A stretch of DNA of 6,803 nt from Peptococcaceae bacterium UBA6116 (GTDB lineage Bacteria > Bacillota > Desulfitobacteriia > Desulfitobacteriales > Syntrophobotulaceae), in contig DIWC01000011.1 of the NCBI GenBank assembly GCA_002423425.1, forward strand, positions 94,563 to 101,365, read 5' to 3'. Positions 1 to 4,718 of the stretch are shown here, piece after piece. Position numbers and translations under genes: made by a program. Under the pieces are notes generated by a model. That model was not told where the DNA came from. It ran no database searches and saw only the letters and a list, made by a program, of their open reading frames with translations. Numbering within the stretch: the stretch's first letter is position 1; each line of letters opens with the position of its first letter.

Positions 1-302
1 AAAACATCTCTAACATCACCAGTCATTCCTATTGCGTCTTCTTGTATAGATAAATATAACGGTGTATTCCCCAAAGGATTTTCCAATTGTGGTTCCATAC
101 GCAATAATATTCTTATTGCAGCATTTGCTGCCAAGTCCATATCTAATTTTATTGTTCTCCCAAGGTTTAGATAAAAATTCTGAGCTGTACCCAATGCAGC
201 TGTATGTTGAATAACTACTTGTTGATCAGATATTAAATAGTTTTGAAGCGATAATAATGTTGCATATTCGAAAGCCTTACCATTTTCAGTTTGAATTGCC
301 AA
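1..302 (-). CDS. HaeIII-type restriction endonuclease, N-terminal part (cut by window edge)
   Basis: Open frame of 100 codons running off the left edge, so the C-terminus is not seen. The protein starts MAIQTENGKAFEYATLL and the visible part ends near EDAIGMTGDVRDV. The NGKAFEYA start and the GDVRDV stretch fit my memory of the HaeIII restriction endonuclease family (Pfam RE_HaeIII), which cuts GGCC. The strongest support is the neighbour: the overlapping upstream gene is a close relative of M.HaeIII. I chose the TTG at 300-302 because AGGTGG lies 5 nt upstream; a GTG at 309-311 is in frame but overlaps that ribosome site. The start lies inside the last codons of the methyltransferase (17-bp overlap), suggesting translational coupling. 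No stop or frameshift is seen in the visible part. The role would be cleavage of unmethylated GGCC in foreign DNA. The family call is from motifs and context, not a search. Confidence 0.62.
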   Translation of the reverse strand, partial: MAIQTENGKAFEYATLLSLQNYLISDQQVVIQHTAALGTAQNFYLNLGRTIKLDMDLAANAAIRILLRMEPQLENPLGNTPLYLSIQEDAIGMTGDVRDV

Positions 303-1285
303 AATATCCACCTATTTCTCTCTGATTTCTATAATTAGATAAAATAGAATATACTTCTTTTGCAATTACTTCAGCTAAATTTACGGGTACTGCATTGCCA
401 ATTTGCTTATATTTACTTGTTAAATTTCCATGGAAAGCCATGTTTTTAGGAAAAGTTTGAATAGCAGCAGCTTCCTGCCAAGAAAATCGTCTTGTATTTC
501 CATTTTCGCCAAACTTCCATTCATCATCACCAAGTTTAATCATATCAGGAGAACTTGGATGTAACGTAACTTGTTTTGACATAGCTGGAATAGTATATGA
601 TACTTCGTTCCATTGTCTTTTTCTATTCCTACTCATATAGCGGGATGAAAACGGTGCACTACAAATATCTTCTGATTTAGGAGTAGGTATATCTCTTAAA
701 ACTTCACATAATGGTATTTTTTTTGAAAAAGGTTCAGGAAATTTATATTGATTTATTTCCATGTCTTTTCTAAATCCTAGTAAAATAACACGCCATCTAT
801 CTTGCGGTACACCATAATCAGCAGCATTAACAAGGTTTGGAAAAACACTATAGCCTTTTTCGGAAAAATCTTCTATGATAGCTTCAATAATTGTACCATC
901 ACCAAGTGTTAAAATACCTTTTACATTTTCCGCTACAAAACACAATGGATTTTTTTCCTCAACAAGTTTAACAAAATATCTGTATAAGACATTTCTTTTA
1001 TCATCAATCTTTCTTGGACCAGCTAGACTAAACCCCTGACATGGGAAACCCCCAGTAATTATTTCTGAGTTAGGAATATCTTTGAAATCTATTTTAGTTA
1101 TATCTCCACATACTACTTCCGCATTAGACCAATCTTCATGTGTTTTACATGCGTCTTTATCAATATCGTTAGCCCAAATAGTTTTTAGACCTTGTCGATC
1201 AAAACCTTATGTCCAATCCTCCTGCCCCAGCAAAAAGAGAAACAACCCTATATGTATTCTTTTGAAGCAATTCTATAACACTCAT
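286..1285 (-). pseudogene. M.HaeIII-like cytosine-C5 DNA methyltransferase, frameshifted in motif I
   Basis: Enzyme that transfers a methyl group from S-adenosylmethionine to C5 of cytosine, here probably in GGCC. ATG at 1283-1285 has AAGGAG 8 nt upstream (1294-1299). The protein opens MSVIELLQKN, then motif I SLFAGAGGLDI, where one extra base (an A on the minus strand, within T1207-T1208) shifts the frame into TGA at 1199-1201 after 28 codons. In the shifted frame reading stays open to the stop at 286-288: motif IV GGFPCQGFS (catalytic Cys codon 1039-1041), motif VI ENVKG, motif VIII QDRWRVILLGFR, motif IX RRFSWQEAAAIQTFP and motif X QIGNAVPVNL. With the base removed the protein is 332 aa, against about 330 for M.HaeIII. 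The recognition region YMSRNRKRQWNE...LHPSSP closely matches M.HaeIII as I remember it (FMSRNRVRQWNE...LHPQAP). The only later in-frame alternative start, a TTG at 943-945, lacks motifs I and IV. This is either a true mutation or a single-base sequencing error. Confidence 0.85.
308..313 (-). promoter_or_regulatory. Ribosome binding site deciding the TTG start of the endonuclease
   Basis: On the minus strand AGGTGG is followed by 5 nt and then TTG at 300-302. It lies within the final codons of the methyltransferase gene, so the endonuclease is probably translated from the same message. The weak start codon would favour low endonuclease output. Confidence 0.5.
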
Positions 1286-1529
1286 TTATCTCGCTCCTTA
1301 TTATATAGTCTAAATAACCATAAAATATAATCAAATTGGTATCTTACTAAACATAGTAGCCCAAAATAAACACATGTTAAGGTCAATCCCGCCCTTTTAA
1401 AACTTTAATTTATATTCGACATAAGTGAACGTTAGTCCTGCGACACCGAACAAGTGTTTTTTTCTTTTTACTTAATTACTATTCCTTTATAGTTTACAAG
1501 TTTACAAATACCATCAGCTTTCGGACTTT
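1286..1529. other. Short AT-rich gap between methyltransferase and Mrr-like remnant
   Basis: No gene is supported here. It holds the candidate methyltransferase promoter and an exact tandem pair of GTTTACAA (1492-1507). Near 1432-1464 is a weak inverted pair (ACAC/GTGT) beside a T-run on the plus strand, too short to call a terminator. A small plus-strand frame at 1082-1330 is only the antisense of the methyltransferase start. Confidence 0.4.
1353..1380 (-). promoter_or_regulatory. Candidate sigma-A promoter of the restriction-modification pair
   Basis: On the minus strand TTAACA (1375-1380, 5 of 6 matches to the -35 consensus) is separated by 16 bp from TACTAT (1353-1358, 4 of 6 to the -10). 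It lies about 70 bp upstream of the methyltransferase ATG, with nothing else between. The call rests on consensus only. Confidence 0.35.
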
Positions 1530-1851
1530 TTAGGTCAGCGAAAACAACCAAAATATTAGTCCATTTAAAACAAAACATCCATTACTATCCATTACAATGC
1601 AATCTTCTTCGCAAGCAGGACACAACTTCCACATATCAGCAATAATAGTCTCCAGAGCTTCTTCAATTGGGTAAAGCTTTAAATCCATACCCCCAAATTT
1701 TGCCTTTTTTTCCGCAGGTTCTGTCCAGCCAGTAGTCGTTACGATTATAGCCTTATTAGCACCAACAGCTCTTGCAAGAGCTAATACTTCTTCAATATCT
1801 TTAACATCCAAGGGAACTTTCCTCATTTTTGCATCAATGACAATACTAAGT
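1530..1851 (-). pseudogene. Mrr-like (type IV) restriction endonuclease, C-terminal remnant
   Basis: The reading frame enters from the IS boundary and reads KLSIVIDAKMRKVPLDVKD, then VGANKAIIVTTTGWTEPA, then YPIEEALE, and ends at 1530-1532. This pattern (hydrophobic strand, acid-x-K, then GA.KAIIVTTTG) is typical of the Mrr/PD-(D/E)xK restriction fold, which cuts modified DNA. The D-A-K at codons 1833-1835 to 1827-1829 would be the second part of the active site. The preceding acidic residue and the whole N-terminal half are missing, because the frame meets the IS end at 1852 and soon hits a stop inside it. I see no matching N-terminal part on the far side of the IS, so the loss is more than a simple insertion. 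The tail holds CPACEEDC, a possible zinc site, and ends in an odd hydrophobic run; a different frame stays open beyond the stop to about 1470, so a second frameshift is possible. An internal ATG (1824-1826) lacks the catalytic D-A-K. Confidence 0.65.
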
Positions 1852-1894
1852 TTATTGACCCTGTCCCAGACCGTTAGACACCTAAAACATCAAG
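1852..1894 (+). repeat. IS terminal inverted repeat (end downstream of orfB, IRR)
   Basis: Aligned without gaps to the reverse complement of 2798-2840, 30 of 43 positions match by hand count. Conserved blocks are TTATTGACCC, CCCA, GACACC and the final CAAG. It directly abuts the Mrr-like remnant. Confidence 0.8.
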
Positions 1895-1940
1895 AAACCT
1901 TCTTATGACGCAATTATGCTTCTTATTTCAGTCTTCTGTA

Positions 1941-1987
1941 AATTTTTGAAGTTCCATTCCGCTACGCTCCATTACACTTCAAAAATT
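1941..1987 (-). terminator. Perfect 12-bp hairpin at the end of orfB
   Basis: AATTTTTGAAGT (1941-1952) and ACTTCAAAAATT (1976-1987) are exact reverse complements around a 23-nt loop. The inner arm overlaps the orfB stop (1979-1981). Because it is AT-rich with a T-run in the descending arm on the minus strand, it could end the transposase message or block read-through, but the long loop makes this uncertain. Confidence 0.4.
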
Positions 1988-2498
1988 TGCGGCGAGCTTC
2001 GTATACTCCTCCGGAGTTTTGTATCCGTTGCCGGCATGAAGCCTTTTTCTTCTGTAGTAGACCTCAATATACCAGAATATTTCAGATTTTGCCTGCTCTC
2101 GTGTCTTGAAATGCTGATCGTTAAGCCATTCTTGTTTGAGTTTTCCCCAAAAGCTTTCCATCGGGACATTATCCCAGCAGTTTCCTTTACGGCTCATTGA
2201 GCAGTTGAAATTATTTTTCTTCAGCAGATTCTGGTATTCATGGCTGCAATATTGACTTCCTCTGTCTGAATGCAATAATACGTTTTTGGGATTGCCGCGC
2301 CTTCCTTTGGCCTGATTAAAGCAGCTTATGACTAAATCTTTGGTCATTCTTTCGCCCATGGCCCCGCCAGCTATTTCTCTTCCGCAAAGATGCATAATAT
2401 GTGCTTTTTGGAACATGAAGTATTCTGCACAGCTTCGCTATTTTATAATTTGCGGATTCAGCCTTGATAAACTTATACTTCTCTACTTCTGGTTTTTT
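1979..2498 (-). pseudogene. IS3-family transposase orfB, internal deletion and frame break
   Basis: orfB normally supplies the DDE integrase domain as an OrfAB fusion made by -1 frameshifting. In the -1 frame from the slippery site at 2492-2498 the product reads KKPEVEKYKFIKAESANYKI then AKLCRILHVPKSTYYA, a typical HTH_21 start. It loses homology near 2390 and stops soon after in that frame. In another frame the C-terminal half continues: LCGREIAGGAMGERMTKDLV, LLHSDRGSQYCS (second catalytic Asp), MESFWGKLKQEW (catalytic Glu) and YKTPEEYTKLA, with its stop at 1979-1981. The segment that should hold the first catalytic Asp (WVTDITY-like in relatives) and about 110 residues are missing. The ATG at 2414-2416 in the C-terminal frame is accidental. 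No active transposase can be made from this copy. Confidence 0.85.
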
Positions 2499-2770
2499 GC
2501 GAAGTAGGCTGCCGCCTTTTTTAATATTTCATTCTCTTCTTTAAGCTCTCTGTTTTCTTTTATGAGCCGTTTTATGTCTTCATCTTCGGACTTGACATGG
2601 CCGCTGCCGACAAAGGGCTTGCTGTTGTTCTGGCGGTATCGGGAGACCCAACTGTAGATTGTGTTCTCGTGAATTCCTGCTTCCCGAGCGATCGCCGCTA
2701 CCGATTCTTTGTTTTCTACCACTCTTTTACAGATCTCCAGCTTATACGCTTGATCAAAGTTCTTGGCCAT
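2483..2770 (-). CDS. IS3-family transposase orfA (helix-turn-helix DNA-binding protein)
   Basis: Intact 95-aa frame. Residues about 8-48 form the HTH_Tnp_1 type helix-turn-helix (YKLEICKRVVENKESVAAIA then REAGIHENTIYSWVSRYR), which in IS3 elements binds the terminal repeats. Residues about 65-87 are a charged heptad-like stretch (IKRLIKENRELKEENEILKK), the leucine-zipper segment used for oligomerisation. ATG at 2768-2770 has AGAGGTG (2778-2784) 7 nt upstream. The last codons contain the A_AAA_AAC site that would send ribosomes into orfB. With orfB broken, this protein alone could at most bind ends and repress relatives. Confidence 0.85.
   Translation of the reverse strand: MAKNFDQAYKLEICKRVVENKESVAAIAREAGIHENTIYSWVSRYRQNNSKPFVGSGHVKSEDEDIKRLIKENRELKEENEILKKAAAYFAKNQK
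2492..2498 (-). other. Programmed -1 ribosomal frameshift site, A_AAA_AAC
   Basis: In the orfA frame the codons read GCA AAA AAC, an exact X_XXY_YYZ slippery heptamer three codons before the orfA stop (2483-2485). The -1 frame opens into the HTH_21 start of orfB, as expected for OrfAB synthesis in IS3 elements. Confidence 0.75.
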
Positions 2771-2797
2771 TTACAAACACCTCTTATTTTTATTTTA

Positions 2798-2840
2798 CTT
2801 GGTGTTTAGGGTGTCTGTAAAATTGGGTATGGGTCAATAA
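2798..2840 (-). repeat. IS terminal inverted repeat (end upstream of orfA, IRL)
   Basis: Partner of 1852-1894, reading TTATTGACCC inward on the minus strand. It lies 27 bp upstream of the orfA start. Confidence 0.8.
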
Positions 2841-3080
2841 TTATTATAACTGTATATAGGTATTCCTAATAAGGATTACACGTTTAGCGGCAAGCCAAAT
2901 TTTTGGTTTCTGACTCGCCCATTCCCTATCAATCTGGAAATATTTCCTAAACAAAATTATAGCCTATTAAGCGCATAAATTCATTACTAATTAGGAAGTC
3001 CAATGGGAACTGAACCAGTTGATATCTTTCTATTTTAATTTCTCCAAATTTTTCTGATTGCTTCAAATATTGCAGCCTTG
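2841..3080. other. Intergenic stretch between IS and palindrome cluster, no supported gene
   Basis: Both strands were read. A minus-strand frame ending at 2947 has a natural-looking tail (QSEKFGEIKIERYQLVQF then PLDFLISNEFMRLIGYNFV), but its start would lie in the palindrome cluster and I recognise no family. A second short minus frame ends near 2844 (REWASQKPKIWLAAKRV). A 12-codon minus-strand start MGESETKNLACR (ends about 2884) sits where csfB/gin often lies after bofA, but it stops at once. These may be decayed remains of one or more genes. None is called. Confidence 0.4.
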
Positions 3081-3142
3081 TCCGGAATACGGAGCGGGCG
3101 AGGGCTAGTGGCGTTAAACGAACGAGAAACCGCAGCGTTAAG

Positions 3143-3188
3143 GCATGCCAAAGGTTCACTTGCAGAAAGCCCAGTGGTTTTGGCATGC
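3143..3188. repeat. Inverted repeat with GCATGCCAAA arms
   Basis: GCATGCCAAA (3143-3152) and TTTGGCATGC (3179-3188) are exact reverse complements separated by 26 nt. The left arm also contains the self-palindrome GGCATGCC. CACT/AGTG in the loop allows a partial inner extension. Confidence 0.75.
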
Positions 3189-3204
3189 TAGCAGGGATTG
3201 GAGT

Positions 3205-3231
3205 GTGAAACAGTCCACTGGACTGTTTCAC
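3205..3231. repeat. Perfect 27-nt palindrome (13-bp arms, 1-nt centre)
   Basis: GTGAAACAGTCCA and TGGACTGTTTCAC flank a single C at 3218. As RNA the innermost pairs would open to make a small loop. No T-run follows on either strand, so it is not a typical intrinsic terminator; a dimeric protein site or part of a repeat element fits better. Confidence 0.8.
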
Positions 3232-3264
3232 CACGATACCGTGCGAACGAAGTATCTGGACGAG

Positions 3265-3298
3265 GCGGAAATACTCAAGAAGCGGAAATACTCAAGAA
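3265..3298. repeat. Exact 17-bp tandem duplication
   Basis: GCGGAAATACTCAAGAA occurs at 3265-3281 and again at 3282-3298 with no gap or mismatch. It lies between the palindrome cluster and bofA, outside any supported gene; replication slippage would explain it. Confidence 0.9.
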
Positions 3299-3365
3299 AA
3301 AGAAAAGACGCCCCAATTGAGACATCTTTTACAAGCTGAATTCCAGCCCCGTCAGTTATATGGCT

Positions 3366-3620
3366 TTATATCCCAATAATCTGTAATACTGCCAGTACAA
3401 TAACCCCTGGAAAACCAAGAAGTGCAACTAAACCTACTGTAAACACATTGATCGGTATTTCCAAAGTAAAAACGCTTAAAAGCAAATCTACCAGCCATAA
3501 CCCAACGATTCCGCCTAGAATATGAATAGCTACCTTAATCAGTTTATTTGCTTTTTTTAATGATGCAACTACTATCAACCCTAACAACAGGATAAATAAT
3601 CCTAAAAAAATAAGTGTCAT
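3366..3620 (-). CDS. bofA: BofA, pro-sigma-K processing inhibitor
   Basis: Integral membrane protein of 84 aa. In spore formers BofA sits in the forespore outer membrane with SpoIVFA and holds back the SpoIVFB protease that activates sigma-K in the mother cell. Three hydrophobic stretches are visible: residues about 2-19, 27-50 and 60-84. The last contains the family signature in the form NVFTVGLVALLGFPGVIVL. Length matches the family (about 85 aa). ATG at 3618-3620 is preceded by a GGGGGA run about 7 nt upstream. It is the last core gene of the dnaX-ebfC-recR line, as in many Firmicutes, though the yaaL-like gene often found between recR and bofA is absent. The 97-bp gap from recR holds a hairpin, so it may have its own promoter; I saw no clear sigma-E site. 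Confidence 0.88.
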   Translation of the reverse strand: MTLIFLGLFILLLGLIVVASLKKANKLIKVAIHILGGIVGLWLVDLLLSVFTLEIPINVFTVGLVALLGFPGVIVLAVLQIIGI

Positions 3621-3644
3621 GGTAATTCCCCCAAAAACAATCTA

Positions 3645-3659
3645 CTGCATCTTATGCAG
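3645..3659 (-). terminator. Possible terminator or attenuator between recR and bofA
   Basis: CTGCAT (3645-3650) and ATGCAG (3654-3659) form a perfect 6-bp stem with a 3-nt loop. On the minus strand it is followed after about 6 nt by TTGTTTTT. The offset and short stem make it a weak terminator at best, so it may only reduce read-through into bofA. Confidence 0.4.
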
Positions 3660-3717
3660 AAATTGGACAAGAAAGAACCCTGACACTATATCGGTTTAAT
3701 GTGCGCTAATAAAATGA

Positions 3718-4314
3718 TTAAAGAGGCCGTCTGCCCTCCAGAGCACGAACTATGGTGACCTCATCGGCATATTCAAGGTCACCGCCTATCGGTAACCCCT
3801 GAGCTATCCTGGTTACCTTTATTTCAAATGGCTTTAATAATTTAGATAAATAAAGCGTAGTCGCTTCTCCTTCTACTGAAGGATTAACTGCCAACACGAC
3901 CTCTTGAACATTTTCCAGACGTGAAAAAAGGCTGGAAAGATTCAATTGATCCGGCCCAATCCCATCCATCGGAGACAGTACGCCATGGAGAACATGGTAT
4001 AATCCTTTATACTCCCCGGTCTTTTCCAAGGCGATTATATCACGAGGTTGTTCCACAACACAAAGCAAAGACGTGTCTCTGCGTTCGCCGGTACATATTT
4101 TACAGGGATCAGAATCTGTATAGTTTCCGCAAACCGTACACTGTTTAATATTAAGAAGTGCATCACTTATCGCTCGTGCCAACTCTTGGGCATCAGCGGC
4201 ATGTTGGAGAAGATAGAAGGCCAACCTGCCTGCCGTTTTCGGACCAATGCCGGGCAAACGCGAAAACCCAATAATCAGGTCTGACAATGGCTGAGGATAA
4301 TATATGTAATCCAT
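3718..4314 (-). CDS. recR: RecR recombination mediator protein
   Basis: Works with RecO (and RecF) to load RecA on SSB-coated single-stranded DNA during gap repair. The 198-aa product matches the usual RecR length. Domains in order: helix-hairpin-helix at residues 18-35 (SRLPGIGPKTAGRLAFYL), four-Cys zinc finger C59-C62-C71-C74 (CTVC...CKIC), Toprim domain about 82-175 starting LLCVVEQPRD with the acidic Glu at 88 and NPSVEGEAT near 144, and the conserved tail GLPIGGDLEYADEV at 173-186. I chose ATG at 4312-4314: AAGG lies about 8 nt upstream, whereas an in-frame TTG two codons earlier is too close to it. It follows ebfC by 28 bp in the same direction, so co-transcription is likely. No defect is seen. 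Confidence 0.96.
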   Translation of the reverse strand: MDYIYYPQPLSDLIIGFSRLPGIGPKTAGRLAFYLLQHAADAQELARAISDALLNIKQCTVCGNYTDSDPCKICTGERRDTSLLCVVEQPRDIIALEKTGEYKGLYHVLHGVLSPMDGIGPDQLNLSSLFSRLENVQEVVLAVNPSVEGEATTLYLSKLLKPFEIKVTRIAQGLPIGGDLEYADEVTIVRALEGRRPL

Positions 4315-4342
4315 ACTCAAAACCTTAAGCCCTTCTTGTTAA

Positions 4343-4678
4343 TTAAAACAGTCCTGGAATATTGAATCCCCCTGTAATTTTACTCATTTCTTCCTGAACC
4401 ATAGTCTGAGCATTGCGCAGCCCCTGGTTGACAGCAGCTTTGACTAAATCCTCAAGCATCTCAGGATCTTCCGGATCGATTGCCTCGGGCTTTATTTTGA
4501 TTTCAAGCAATTCCATCTTGCCACTTATCGTCACTTCAACCATGCCGCCACCGGAGGAAGCCTGAACAGTCCTTTGCTCAACTTCTTCTTTTGTCTTTAA
4601 CATGTTTTCCTGCATTTTTTGCGCTTGTTTTAACATTTGATTCATATTCCCCATACCACCTGGCGGTTTAAAACCCAT
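4343..4678 (-). CDS. ebfC: YbaB/EbfC family nucleoid-associated protein
   Basis: Small 111-aa DNA-binding protein (YaaK in Bacillus, YbaB in E. coli) that forms a tweezer-like dimer on DNA; its physiological role is not fully settled. The N-terminus MGFKPPGGMGNMNQMLKQAQ, rich in Met and Gln, leads into a helical segment (about 10-40). The core GGGMVEVTISGKMELLEIKI (about 43-62) and PEAIDPEDPEMLEDLVKAAV follow, then the C-terminal helix and a PGLF end typical of the family. ATG at 4676-4678 has a strong AAAAGGAG (4688-4695) 9 nt upstream. It sits 40 bp after dnaX and just before recR, the arrangement conserved in most bacteria. Confidence 0.95.
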   Translation of the reverse strand: MGFKPPGGMGNMNQMLKQAQKMQENMLKTKEEVEQRTVQASSGGGMVEVTISGKMELLEIKIKPEAIDPEDPEMLEDLVKAAVNQGLRNAQTMVQEEMSKITGGFNIPGLF

Positions 4679-4718
4679 AATAACACTCTCCTTTTATTTT
4701 AAGCTGGCAACTAATATT

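Larger units (their letters stand above)
1852..2840 (-). mobile_element. IS3-family insertion sequence, internally deleted and defective
   Basis: A 989-bp element bounded by 43-bp imperfect inverted repeats that both start TTATTGACCC. It carries orfA, an A_AAA_AAC slippery site and a shortened orfB, all on the minus strand, in the order expected for an IS3-family element. Members are usually about 1.2-1.5 kb; the missing length is about that of the block lost from orfB. The TGACC-type tips are like those of some IS3 subgroups. I find no clear direct target duplication: the bases just outside the repeats (T1851 and T2841) give no match of 3 bp or more. The element cannot make its own full transposase but still has both ends, so an intact relative elsewhere in the genome might move it. 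Confidence 0.85.
3091..3250. repeat. Cluster of long palindromes, probable dispersed intergenic repeat
   Basis: A GC-richer block set in AT-rich DNA downstream of bofA. It contains an inverted repeat with 10-bp perfect arms around GGCATGCC (3143-3188), a perfect 27-nt palindrome (3205-3231), and a direct pair of GCGTTAA (3111-3117 and 3134-3140). The structure is far stronger than a gene terminator needs, and small frames on both strands cross it without recognisable domains. This looks like a REP- or MITE-like element present in multiple copies, but copy number cannot be seen from one window. Confidence 0.5.

Noticed and set aside
943..945. TTG as start of a shorter working methyltransferase
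   Set aside because: The product would lack motif I (cofactor binding) and motif IV with the catalytic Cys, so it could not be active.
1916..2200. Plus-strand 94-codon frame
   Set aside because: Antisense shadow of the IS orfB, which has clear DDE motifs on the other strand.
2884..2922. csfB/gin start after bofA (MGESETKNLACR)
   Set aside because: Only 12 codons before a stop, poor ribosome spacing and no CxxC zinc motif in frame; position alone is not enough.
2947..3234. Minus-strand 95-codon frame
   Set aside because: Its N-terminal two thirds is a translation of the palindrome cluster, with no domain or ribosome site; only the tail looks protein-like.
3145..3339. Plus-strand 64-codon frame with basic tail
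   Set aside because: It starts inside the palindrome cluster and its tail is the translated 17-bp tandem repeat; no ribosome site is seen.
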